NCBI GenBank assembly: GCA_910577945.1
Contig: CAJTNI010000007.1
Span: forward strand, 1 to 64,000
Source: an uncultured Christensenella sp.
GTDB taxonomy: Bacteria > Bacillota > Clostridia > Christensenellales > Pumilibacteraceae
Direction: 5' to 3'
DNA: 64,000 bases
Numbering within the stretch: position 1 is the first letter of the stretch; every line of letters starts with the position of its first letter. A program made the translations under genes and the position numbers. This document shows positions 25,525 through 33,420 of the stretch, in pieces. The notes beneath the pieces are model-generated. The model worked only from the letters and a program-made list of their open reading frames with translations. It was not told the origin of the DNA and made no database searches.

Positions 25525-27189
25525 TTATGCCGTTTCTCTTTTGTCTTGAACGGGTAAGAGTATTTGTCCTACACCGTTGAAGTAAAGGTCTATCCGTTGC
25601 GTTCTTCGTCCGTTAATCTTTTCAGCTTGATACACGACAACCTTTTGTACAAACTCCCGTACAACTTCGGGCGAGAGTTCGGCTATCTCTGTGTACTTCT
25701 TAACCGAGCGCATAAACCGCGTTAAGTTGTTGGACTGTTCCTTCGCTTTGGATAATTCTTGCCTTAAGAAATAGGTACGCTCTTTAAGTTCTCTTTGTTC
25801 TTGCTCGTAGGATTGGCTCATCTTTACAAACCGCTCGTCCGTGAGATTGCCGCATACTTTATCTTCGTAAAGATTTTGTATAATGCGGTCAAGTGCTTGG
25901 ATGCGCTTTTCGGCTTCTTCGAGTTCGCGCGTTTGGCTTTGCAGTTTCTTCCGCAGTTCTTTTTCGTTCTCGTTCCGTACTATCTCCAAAAATTCTTGCT
26001 CATAGTCTTTTGCGAACGCAAGCACTCTTTGAAGATTAGTAAGTACAAAATGCTCTACGGCTTCTACTGTAATCTGATGCGAAGTGCAGGTTGCCTTTTT
26101 CTTTTTGCGGTACGACGAACAGTTGAAGTATTCTTTTTGCTTCATGGTAGTGCAACGGCATAGGTACATCTTTTGCCCACAGTCGGCACAATAGACTAAA
26201 CCCGAAAAGATACTCATTTCTCCCATAGAAGTAGGACGGCGTTTCGCTTGCCTTATCTGTTGAACGGTATCGAAAGTGTCTTGGTCTATGATTGCTTCGT
26301 GCGTATTCTCGAAAATTGCCCATTCTTCTTTCGGTAAGTCTATTTTCTTTTTGCTCTTGTAAGACTTTTTCTTCGTCCGAAAGTTTACCGTGTGTCCGAG
26401 ATAGGAAGGGTTTTCGAGAATGCTCGCAACCGTCGTTTGTACCCATACGTTGGGAAACTCCGATTCATAGGTAGTAGCAGGTAGTCCGCATTTTCGGTTA
26501 TGTATGACGGGCGTATCTATACCGCGCTCTGTAAGTATTCTTGCGATTTGCGTCGGACCGTAACCTTGCATACAAAGAGAGAAGATTTCTTTGACGACTT
26601 TTGCCGCCTCTTCGTCCACAAGCCATTGCTGTTTGTCTTTGTCGTCTTTCTTGTACCCATATGGCGGTATCGTGCAAAGATGTTTTCCCGACATTCCTTT
26701 TGCCCTGAATACGGCACGTATCTTCTTGCTTGTGTCTTTCGCATACCACTCGTTAATGATATTTCGGAAGGGAGTGAAGTCGTTGTCCGTACCGCTTTCA
26801 CTGTCCACTTGGTCGTTGATAGCAATAAATCTTACGTTCGCTTCGGGAAAGGTAATCTCCGTATAAAAGCCGACTTTAAGATAATCTCTGCCCAAGCGCG
26901 ACATATCTTTTACGATTATCGTTCTGACCTTGCCGTCGTTCACGTCGTCCATAAGTCTTTGGAAATCGGGACGGTTAAAGTTCGTTCCCGAATATCCGTC
27001 GTCCACATAGAAGTGAGGATTGGTAAAGCCGTGTTCCTGCGCATACTTGCTTAATATTGCTTTTTGATTCTTGATACTGTTGCTGTCGCCTTGAAGTTCG
27101 TCGTCCCGTGAGAGGCGGCAGTATAAGGCGTCGATTTTATCACCTCCGTAATAGTTGTTGTTATGTTGCATTGAAAGTTGTGTGTTCAT
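25525..27189 (-). CDS. Large serine recombinase (TnpX type)
   Basis: The 554-residue protein has a resolvase domain with nucleophile Ser27 in YCRLSRDDE and the conserved RLGRDYL helix, a recombinase domain with PPYGYKKD, a zinc ribbon (YCADCGQKM ... CRC ... FNCSSYRK ... CTSH), a coiled coil (about 385-480) and a DUF4368-type tail ending IDLYFNGVGQIL. It would excise and integrate the element. Its ATG overlaps the stop of the tnpW-like gene (ATGA). It lies 60 bp from the left end of the element. Confidence 0.95.
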   Translation of the reverse strand: MNTQLSMQHNNNYYGGDKIDALYCRLSRDDELQGDSNSIKNQKAILSKYAQEHGFTNPHFYVDDGYSGTNFNRPDFQRLMDDVNDGKVRTIIVKDMSRLGRDYLKVGFYTEITFPEANVRFIAINDQVDSESGTDNDFTPFRNIINEWYAKDTSKKIRAVFRAKGMSGKHLCTIPPYGYKKDDKDKQQWLVDEEAAKVVKEIFSLCMQGYGPTQIARILTERGIDTPVIHNRKCGLPATTYESEFPNVWVQTTVASILENPSYLGHTVNFRTKKKSYKSKKKIDLPKEEWAIFENTHEAIIDQDTFDTVQQIRQAKRRPTSMGEMSIFSGLVYCADCGQKMYLCRCTTMKQKEYFNCSSYRKKKKATCTSHQITVEAVEHFVLTNLQRVLAFAKDYEQEFLEIVRNENEKELRKKLQSQTRELEEAEKRIQALDRIIQNLYEDKVCGNLTDERFVKMSQSYEQEQRELKERTYFLRQELSKAKEQSNNLTRFMRSVKKYTEIAELSPEVVREFVQKVVVYQAEKINGRRTQRIDLYFNGVGQILLPVQDKRETA

Positions 27190-27353
27190 TCCTTGTCTCC
27201 TTTGGAATACACCCTTTCAAGCGAGTCCTTGATTATAAGTTGTTTGATCTTGTCAAACGCATTGTCTTTGGAATTGTCGCTGTCATTTACGGCAACGACG
27301 TATTCCGTACCGTTATACGTTTCCGTATAAGTATAAAGTTGCTTTTCGATAAT
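27186..27353 (-). CDS. TnpW-like small protein with a non-standard start
   Basis: A 55-residue frame ends in ATGA overlap with the recombinase. Its pattern (YTYTETYNGTEYVVAV, a short gap, then AFDKIKQLIIKDSL) resembles TnpW proteins, which sit just before TnpX-type recombinases. An in-frame stop lies directly before its first codon, and there is no ATG, GTG or TTG near the front. An AAAGGA site stands 5 nt before an ATT codon at 27353, so ATT initiation is possible. Otherwise the N-terminus has been lost. Confidence 0.6.
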   Translation of the reverse strand: MIEKQLYTYTETYNGTEYVVAVNDSDNSKDNAFDKIKQLIIKDSLERVYSKGDKE

Positions 27354-27420
27354 TTAAGTCCTTTGTGGACGTCGAGCTATCCGGTTATTTTTCCTCGCTA
27401 CCATCCATAAGGAAGAAGAG

Positions 27421-27687
27421 TTACTTTTCCTCCGATACAAAGAAATCGTCGTAGCCGTCCATAGTCTTGGCAAGAGAAGTATCCGTTTCTGCCGCTTCGT
27501 CTATCAAAGCCTTAAAGCCCGCTTCGATGAGTTGCACTTTGGTAAAACCGTACTTCGCCAAAAACTCGTTTATTTCTTCGGCATACTTTCGAGGCACACT
27601 CGTACCCCAAATCATATACTTAGCTTTTCTTTCTTCCTTATGCTTTTCTTCATAACGCTTGTCTTTAATTGACCTGTCTGTTGCCAT
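27421..27687 (-). CDS. Small probable DNA-binding protein of the element
   Basis: The 88-residue protein has a basic N-terminus (KRYEEKHKEERKAKY), then a short strand TSVPRKYAEEINEFL and helices KVQLIEAGFKALIDE that fit a ribbon-helix-helix fold. It precedes the tnpW-like and recombinase genes on the same strand. A promoter and a 14-bp palindrome lie right upstream, which suggests that it regulates itself and perhaps recombination. Family not recognised. Confidence 0.65.
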   Translation of the reverse strand: MATDRSIKDKRYEEKHKEERKAKYMIWGTSVPRKYAEEINEFLAKYGFTKVQLIEAGFKALIDEAAETDTSLAKTMDGYDDFFVSEEK

Positions 27688-27719
27688 AATTCTTTCCTCC
27701 GTAGAGTAATAATATATAA

Positions 27720-27770
27720 TCGTATATATACGACTGTGTATATTTTACTCTATGCGGAGTTGTTTGTCAA
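27720..27770 (-). promoter_or_regulatory. Promoter and palindromic operator of the recombinase operon
   Basis: Minus strand: TTGACA (27765-27770), 17 bp, TAAAAT (27742-27747). The perfect palindrome TCGTATATATACGA (27720-27733) covers the expected start of transcription. Confidence 0.7.
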
Positions 27771-27818
27771 GGGTTTATCCGTTCATAATTGTACCTCCTT
27801 AAAATATCTATCTACTTA

Positions 27819-27985
27819 ACCAAGGACACTTTTCTTAAAAAGTTCGGGGTCTAACGTAAAAATTTCTCAAAAAAATTTCCCTTCACTATACCAAGGACAG
27901 TTTTCTTGAAAAGTTGACGGTCCGGACTCAAATTTCTTCAAAAATTTTTTATATCTCTCCATATCTCCTAGGACACTTTTTCGCA
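27819..27985. repeat. Two and a partial copies of a ~71-bp direct repeat
   Basis: ACCAAGGACACTTTTCTT at 27819 recurs as ACCAAGGACAGTTTTCTT at 27890 and as CTAGGACACTTTTT at 27968, so the period is 71 then 76 bp. Each of the first two contains an ACTTTT-CTT-AAAAGT-like dyad followed by an AAATTTCT..AAAAATTT tract. They lie between the divergent recombinase and defence operons and look like iterated protein-binding sites. Confidence 0.65.
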
Positions 27986-28031
27986 TTTCACAACCAAAAC
28001 GGCAAAAATTATTTTGGGAATCACTCCGAGG

Positions 28032-28213
28032 TTACAAGCAGGTAAAGAGTTTTCCCAAAATCTAAAGATTTTGAAAAACTGACTTTTGGAACAATCGGGA
28101 TACCCGATTTTCCTTTTTGGACGAAGATAAAAAACAGAATCGGGTTTCCCGATTGCTATTCGTTCAAAATATGCTAAAACTTGTTTTTGGCTATTTTCTT
28201 TACCTGCTTGTAA
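28032..28213. repeat. Symmetrical nested inverted repeats upstream of the defence operon
   Basis: Outer pair: 16-bp perfect inverted repeats at 28032-28047 and 28198-28213 (TTACAAGCAGGTAAAG and its reverse complement). Inner pair: 18-bp inverted repeats with one mismatch at 28092-28109 and 28138-28155; each inner arm is itself a palindrome (AATCGGG-NNN-CCCGATT). The distance from outer to inner arm is 44 bp on the left and 42 bp on the right. A 96-codon minus-strand frame across this region is judged spurious. Confidence 0.8.
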
Positions 28214-28242
28214 AAAATAAGCGATAGCCAAAATTGTTTCCC

Positions 28243-28271
28243 TTGCGATTTCCAACATTTTATGATATAAT
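28243..28271 (+). promoter_or_regulatory. Promoter of the defence operon
   Basis: TTGCGA (28243-28248), 17 bp and TATAAT (28266-28271), 40 bp before the ATG at 28312, which has TAGGAGAG as SD. It lies outside the inverted-repeat structure. Confidence 0.7.
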
Positions 28272-28311
28272 GTACCATAAAGATATATGCTTCGATATAG
28301 GAGAGCGTACT

Positions 28312-30360
28312 ATGGCAAAAACAACTATACAATCAGTTGAACCTAATATTGCGGATTTGGCAAATGGCTGGCTCAAATCTTATAGGTTAGATTATAAATT
28401 AGAACAGGAATCTCTGAATGCTGAAATAGATCAGGCACTCAATGATTATGCTTCCAAAAACGGTGGCGTTGGCGGCAATCGTCCCGATGCCAAGCTGTTG
28501 TTACGCGATAAAAATTTAGTGGCTTATCCTATCTTGATAGAGTACAAGGGATATAAAGATAAGCTAGTCAAGTTAGACAGCGACGGAAAGATTGCTAATA
28601 AAACCGCAAAGAACATTCCCGATTTCAAGAACATAAATTCTTATGCCGTAAACGGTGCAGTGCATTATGCAAATGCGCTATTGCACTATACAAGTTACAC
28701 CGACATTATAGCAATAGGTGTTACCGGCTATAAAGATGAACGCGGCGAACTACATCATTCCATAGGCGTTTATTACGTTTCTAAAAGCAACTTCGGTATC
28801 GGACAAAAGGTAGACGAATATACCGACTTGTCCTTTCTCAAAAAAGAGAACTTTGACGAGTTTATCGAAAAAGTTAAACGCTTGCAATTATCGCAAGAAG
28901 AAATTGATAAGCTAAAAGAACAGCGCGAACGAGAAATTGATGCAAGCCTTGTAAAGCTGAATAACGACATATACCAAAATGAAAAAGGGCTTGGCGAAAA
29001 CGACCGCGTTTACCTTGTTGCCGCGTCCATTATTGCTACGCTTGGTATCCCGAATAAAGTCGCTGCTCTTGAAAAGTCAGAGTTGAAATCTTCAACGGAA
29101 GATGGAAACCGCGACGGCGATATAATCTTGCGCAAAATCAAAGCCTTTTTGAATGAGAAAAAGTTGCCGCAGGAAAAGAAAGACTTAATAGTTCGTACTC
29201 TTGCGAATACGCTTACTACTGATAATATCAACAAGGTTGAAAACGACGAAAGTCAATTAAAGCGCGTGTTCACAAAAATTGTAGACGATTTAGGTATTTA
29301 CTACAAAATAGGTTTGACAACCGACTTCACAGGCAAGTTATTTAATGAAATGTATAATTGGCTTGGGTTCTCGCAAGACAAACTAAACGACGTTGTTTTA
29401 ACGCCCTTCTACATTGCAACGCTTTTAGCTAAACTCGCGCGTGTGGACAAAGATTCTTATGTTTGGGACTTTGCTACGGGTTCAGCAGGACTTTTAGTTG
29501 CGTCAATGAACGAAATGCTTATCGACGCAAAAAATAAAATAAAGTCGCCGGAAGAATTGGCGACGAAGTCGGCGGCAATCAAAGCCAATCAATTGCTCGG
29601 TTTGGAGATACTTCCGAGTGTTTATATGCTTGCCATACTCAATATGATTCTTATGGGCGATGGTAGTTCGAACATTTTGAATAAAGACTCCTTAAAAGAT
29701 TTCGACGGTAATTACGGCTTCGGTAATACGGACAAAAAATTCCCCGCAACGGCATTCGTGCTTAATCCGCCCTATTCGGCAGCGGGTAACGGTATGATAT
29801 TCGTTGAACGAGCGCTCTCTATGATGAGCAATGGCTATGCGGCTATTATCATACAAAACTCGGCAGGTTCGGGTAAGGCAGTAGAATATAATAAAAGAAT
29901 ATTGAAACACAGCACACTGCTTGCAAGTATAAAAATGCCGATAGACTTGTTTATAGGTAAATCGAGCGTTCAAACCAATGTATATGTGTTCCGTGTAGGC
30001 GAAGCTCACCAAAAAGACGATGCGGTAAAGTTTATTGATTTCTCTAATGACGGTTATACGCGTACTAACCGCAAAAAAGCAAGTTGTAACTTAAAAGATA
30101 CTGATAGAGCCAAAGAGCGTTATCAAGAGCTTGTGGACTTGGTACGCTTTGGAAAAACTAAACTGAATATATTTACTGAAAATGAATATTACGAAGGTAC
30201 TATCAATCCCGAGAGCGGTGCCGATTGGAATCAAACTGCGCCGATAGATACCAAGCCTACACTCGATGATTTTAAGAAAACTGTCAGCGATTATCTTGCG
30301 TGGGAAGTTTCTTGTTTATTAAAGCGTCAAGACAAGGAGAACGACCGCTTGGGAAAATAG
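28312..30360 (+). CDS. BcgI-like fused restriction endonuclease/N6-adenine methyltransferase
   Basis: The 682-residue protein has an N-terminal PD-(D/E)XK nuclease: Pro58-Asp59 and Glu77-Tyr78-Lys79 (PDAKLLL ... ILIEYKG). A helical connector (about 190-360) and an N6-adenine methylase domain follow, with motif I WDFATGSAGLL (385-395) and motif IV NPPY (485-488). Nuclease and methylase fused in one chain, next to a separate specificity subunit and with no HsdR, is the layout of type IIB systems such as BcgI, which cut on both sides of the site. An annotation as plain HsdM would miss the nuclease. The start at 28312 follows a good SD. Confidence 0.85.
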   Translation: MAKTTIQSVEPNIADLANGWLKSYRLDYKLEQESLNAEIDQALNDYASKNGGVGGNRPDAKLLLRDKNLVAYPILIEYKGYKDKLVKLDSDGKIANKTAKNIPDFKNINSYAVNGAVHYANALLHYTSYTDIIAIGVTGYKDERGELHHSIGVYYVSKSNFGIGQKVDEYTDLSFLKKENFDEFIEKVKRLQLSQEEIDKLKEQREREIDASLVKLNNDIYQNEKGLGENDRVYLVAASIIATLGIPNKVAALEKSELKSSTEDGNRDGDIILRKIKAFLNEKKLPQEKKDLIVRTLANTLTTDNINKVENDESQLKRVFTKIVDDLGIYYKIGLTTDFTGKLFNEMYNWLGFSQDKLNDVVLTPFYIATLLAKLARVDKDSYVWDFATGSAGLLVASMNEMLIDAKNKIKSPEELATKSAAIKANQLLGLEILPSVYMLAILNMILMGDGSSNILNKDSLKDFDGNYGFGNTDKKFPATAFVLNPPYSAAGNGMIFVERALSMMSNGYAAIIIQNSAGSGKAVEYNKRILKHSTLLASIKMPIDLFIGKSSVQTNVYVFRVGEAHQKDDAVKFIDFSNDGYTRTNRKKASCNLKDTDRAKERYQELVDLVRFGKTKLNIFTENEYYEGTINPESGADWNQTAPIDTKPTLDDFKKTVSDYLAWEVSCLLKRQDKENDRLGK

Positions 30361-31475
30361 ATGCCTCACTTAACGAGAAACTGCAAAGCGTTAAGTGGGG
30401 CGAATATAAGATTGACGAACTGTTTGTACCGTGCACGATAAAATGCAAATTATCAAAAGAAGATTTATCAGATGATTTTTTATTCTCTGCTTATTCGGCA
30501 GAGACAGAAAATGGTGGCGTCATAGGTTATACAAATATTCCTGAATTTATTTGCAATGGGCAAACCCCATTCTATGTCATTTTTGGAGATCATACAAGAG
30601 TATTTAATATTGCAAAAGAAAGTTTTTCTGTTCTTGATAATGTGAAAGTATTACGCCCGCGTATTAATAGCGAACGAACATTACTATTTATTATTTCAGC
30701 TTGGGCAAAGTTGATTCCTAATCTTGGATATGCACGGCATTGGAAAGTAGCAAAAGATTGCATTATACAACTTCCTACAAAAAACGGGCAAATTGATATC
30801 GACTTTATAGAGAGTTTTATAGCCGAGCTGGAAGCACGGCATATAGCCGAGCTGGAAGCACGGCATATAGCCGAGCTGGAAGCATACTTAACTGTTACAG
30901 GATTAAAAGACTATACATTAACAAAAGAAGAAGAAAAAGCGCTTGTAGATTTCAATACGCTTAACTGGATGAACTATAATCTTGAAGATTTGTTCAGTAA
31001 ATCTACACGCGGTAAACGCCTAAAAAGTGCGGATAGAGTTCAAGGCGATTTGCCATTCGTAACTGCCGGTGAAGCGTGCGAAGGCGTGTCGGCTTACATA
31101 GGAAACGATGTCGAAATTTTTGAAAGTAACACTACCACTATTGATATGTTTGGCTCCGCAAAATATCGCAATTTCCGCTATGGTGCGGATGACCACGTTG
31201 CCGTAGTTCACACCGAAAAATTGCCAAAGCACGCGGCTGTTTTCGTAACTACGGCGATTCACAAATCATCTCATACGGGGAAGTTCGACTATTCACGAAA
31301 CTTCTATGCAAAAGATGCCGACGAATTAGACATCTTACTTCCTTCTAAGGAAAACAAACCTGATTATTCGTTTATGTCAACTCTTATATCGGCAATTCAA
31401 AAGCTCGTAATTAAAGACGTCGTGTTATATTTCAATAGAAAAATTGACGAAACTAAAAAAGTTATTGCAAAGTAA
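30300..31475 (+). CDS. hsdS: Restriction-modification specificity subunit with tandem spacer repeats
   Basis: The protein (up to 391 aa) has two target-recognition domains (about 28-170 and 215-391), each ending in a helical segment, as in HsdS and BcgIB. Between them lie 2.75 copies of a 24-bp repeat (30819-30884) coding for IAELEARH. The first in-frame start is GTG at 30300, inside the upstream gene by 61 bp. No later ATG precedes the first domain, so the true start is uncertain. Confidence 0.85.
   Translation: MGSFLFIKASRQGERPLGKIDASLNEKLQSVKWGEYKIDELFVPCTIKCKLSKEDLSDDFLFSAYSAETENGGVIGYTNIPEFICNGQTPFYVIFGDHTRVFNIAKESFSVLDNVKVLRPRINSERTLLFIISAWAKLIPNLGYARHWKVAKDCIIQLPTKNGQIDIDFIESFIAELEARHIAELEARHIAELEAYLTVTGLKDYTLTKEEEKALVDFNTLNWMNYNLEDLFSKSTRGKRLKSADRVQGDLPFVTAGEACEGVSAYIGNDVEIFESNTTTIDMFGSAKYRNFRYGADDHVAVVHTEKLPKHAAVFVTTAIHKSSHTGKFDYSRNFYAKDADELDILLPSKENKPDYSFMSTLISAIQKLVIKDVVLYFNRKIDETKKVIAK
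30819..30884 (+). repeat. 24-bp tandem repeat in hsdS
   Basis: Copies at 30819-30842 and 30843-30866 are identical and a third covers 18 bp to 30884. The unit is in frame (8 residues) and falls in the helical spacer between the two recognition domains. Confidence 0.9.
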
Positions 31476-31493
31476 TGGTTAGAGGTAAGAATT

Positions 31494-32429
31494 ATGGCAA
31501 TGTTAGATTTTATGGAAATCCCTCCTGCTGATACGGGGAATGGTGATCAAGATTCTTTTGAATTGTTTGCAAGAGAATTTTTTGCGGAAGTATTACACTT
31601 TGAAATTATGTCAGAACCTAATCGAGGTGCTGACGGTGGTAAAGATTTAATTGCCGTTGAACATCAAATTGGCTCTTTATCTTCTACCGATATAAGATGG
31701 TTAATAAGTTGTAAGCACAAAGCCCATTCTGGACACTCAGTTAAACCTACGGATGAGGAAAGTATCATCGACAGACTAAAACAACACAATGCTAATGGCT
31801 TTATTGGATTTTACTCGACTCTTCCTTCGACTGGGCTAAACGAAAGACTGGATTCTTTTAGATCAAGTGAATATAAAATTGAAATTTTTAATCACGAAAG
31901 GATTGAAAGTGAGCTTATTAAAGCCAAAAGGAACGATATAATTCAGAGATTTTTCCCTGTAAGCTATAAAAAAGAATCAACCAAAAATCAAAAAAATACA
32001 CCATCCATTCTTTTTGGTAAATACGCGCCTTTACAATGCGAATACTGCGGTAAAGATTTATTAAAAGAACATTTGCACGATCGTGGAGCGATAGTCGTTT
32101 TTTTGGAAAATTTAGATACCAATGAGTATGTTGACATTTATACTTGTTGTAAAGGACATTGTGATAGGGCGTTAACTTCGGCGAAACGTCAAACTGGTGT
32201 CATTAGCGAATGGGAAGATATTTCCGATTGGATTATCCCATCAATCTTTATGCAGAAAGAAATGGCGCTCTTTAATCAATTATATCACGGTAAAATAAAA
32301 TATAGGGAAGAAGTTTTTGAGAAGTTAAAGCAAATCATTTTAAGGTTATCTCAATTCTCATTAAGAGAAGACGATGATGAACAAAAGAAAAGAGCTTTGC
32401 ATCTTTCTGAATTGCCTAACTGGATTTAA
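31494..32429 (+). CDS. Mrr-like restriction endonuclease with Cys-pair domain
   Basis: The 311-residue protein starts with an Mrr-type PD-(D/E)XK fold: FELFAREFF, then GADGGKDLI with Asp51, a strand WLISCKHKAHSG with Lys74, and the later GFIGFYST strand. The SCK-HxAHSG form is seen in nucleases linked to phage defence. The C-terminal half has a zinc-finger-like CEYCGKDLL and a second Cys/His cluster (YTCCKGHCDRA). GAGGT precedes the ATG, 18 bp after hsdS. It probably cuts DNA, but its trigger is unknown. It ends 14 bp before the TIR gene. Confidence 0.8.
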   Translation: MAMLDFMEIPPADTGNGDQDSFELFAREFFAEVLHFEIMSEPNRGADGGKDLIAVEHQIGSLSSTDIRWLISCKHKAHSGHSVKPTDEESIIDRLKQHNANGFIGFYSTLPSTGLNERLDSFRSSEYKIEIFNHERIESELIKAKRNDIIQRFFPVSYKKESTKNQKNTPSILFGKYAPLQCEYCGKDLLKEHLHDRGAIVVFLENLDTNEYVDIYTCCKGHCDRALTSAKRQTGVISEWEDISDWIIPSIFMQKEMALFNQLYHGKIKYREEVFEKLKQIILRLSQFSLREDDDEQKKRALHLSELPNWI

Positions 32430-32443
32430 TTAAGAGGTCTAAA

Positions 32444-33292
32444 ATGTCAATCAATACTTTAAGACTGCAATTAGAACAAATTAATAAGGATTTAGTCAGA
32501 GCTAATCAAGATCTGGCAGAAAGTGGGAAGCGATCGGCAAGAGAAAATGAAAGTATTATACGAATTAAGAAGTCGATTACAAAAAATACATCTTTATCTT
32601 CTTTGCAATCAAAAAACCGCCAAATAGAAACACATAATCGTGAAATTGCAAGACAAGCAAAGAAACAAGTTGAATTGCAAAAGAAAATAGCTACACTTAC
32701 TGCGAGAAAAGTGGACACCGAAAAAAAGTTGCGGAACGAAGAACTCAAAATCAATCAAGAATTGAGTAATGAAGTTGTTGCTGTGAAACAACTTAATCAA
32801 GAGCTGATTGCGCAAGTTGAAAGAGAACGACAGGAAAAATTAGAAGCGATTCAGAAGAAAACGGAAATTTTAGCTTCGCTTGATAACGAATTTGATGTTT
32901 TCATTTCTCACGCTTCCGAAGATAAAGAAGAATTTGTTGAGCCACTTTCTAAAATCTTAGTGGAGCATAATATCAGTATTTTCTACGATAAGGAGTCGAT
33001 TGATTGGGGTGACTCAATTCCAACAAAGATTGATAAAGGAATTTTACATTCTAAGATTTGTTTACTTGTTATTAGTCCGAATTTTATTAGGAAGATATGG
33101 ACACAAAGAGAAAAAGATGCTTTTATGATGCTTGATGATAAGAAAATACTTCCTATTTGGCATAAGGTATCAAAAGACGAAGTGCAGAATTTTAGTCCTA
33201 CCATAGCGTCAATCAATGCTATAAACACTGCTGACAATACATTAGAAGAAATCGCTGAAAAGCTACAACAAGTTTTAAGCAAAACCCAATAA
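32444..33292 (+). CDS. Coiled-coil TIR-domain protein
   Basis: The 282-residue protein has a long N-terminal coiled coil (about 5-145) and a C-terminal TIR domain (149-282): EFDVFISHASEDKEEFV, the SIFYDKES turn, and the helix with Glu223 in WTQREKDAF at the position of the catalytic Glu of TIR NADases. Bacterial TIR proteins deplete NAD+ or make cyclic-ADPR signals during phage defence. GAGGT precedes the ATG. No SIR2, STING or SMODS partner is nearby; the partner here is the Mrr-like nuclease. It is the last gene before a strong terminator. Confidence 0.88.
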   Translation: MSINTLRLQLEQINKDLVRANQDLAESGKRSARENESIIRIKKSITKNTSLSSLQSKNRQIETHNREIARQAKKQVELQKKIATLTARKVDTEKKLRNEELKINQELSNEVVAVKQLNQELIAQVERERQEKLEAIQKKTEILASLDNEFDVFISHASEDKEEFVEPLSKILVEHNISIFYDKESIDWGDSIPTKIDKGILHSKICLLVISPNFIRKIWTQREKDAFMMLDDKKILPIWHKVSKDEVQNFSPTIASINAINTADNTLEEIAEKLQQVLSKTQ

Positions 33293-33306
33293 TATATTTA
33301 CTACAT

Positions 33307-33349
33307 AAAAGATAACAGGTACTTGAAATTAAAGTACCTGTTATCTTTT
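33307..33349 (+). terminator. Strong terminator of the defence operon
   Basis: An 18-bp stem (AAAAGATAACAGGTACTT with AAGTACCTGTTATCTTTT) with a short loop, flanked by A and T runs. It ends the four-gene operon 15 bp after the TIR stop. Confidence 0.92.
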
Positions 33350-33420
33350 GACTCGCAATTATAAGGTGTATTCTGATTAAAATTTAGTTTTTGATAAATT
33401 CCCTATGGAACACACCCTAA

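Larger units (their letters stand above)
25465..33420. mobile_element. Serine-recombinase element carrying a defence operon
   Basis: This ~8-kb block is AT-rich compared with both sides. It has a TnpX-type recombinase at its left end and cargo transcribed toward the right end. Both ends carry a related inverted sequence: GGTGTCATAGGGATT at 25475-25489 and, reversed, GTGTTCCATAGGGAATT at 33398-33414. The flanking host DNA reads as two halves of one terminator hairpin. The boundaries are inferred to within about 15 bp. It has no conjugation genes, so it is a mobilisable or self-excising cargo element at most. Confidence 0.7.

Noticed and set aside
27968..28258. 96-codon minus-strand frame upstream of the defence operon
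   Set aside because: It lies over the nested inverted repeats, has no SD, and its sequence is explained by the palindromes. No protein family is recognisable.
28312..31475. Complete type I restriction-modification system
   Set aside because: There is no HsdR helicase-nuclease gene. The nuclease motif is in the methylase chain, as in BcgI.
31494..33292. Thoeris system
   Set aside because: The TIR protein has no SIR2/ThsA partner. The neighbour is an Mrr-like nuclease.
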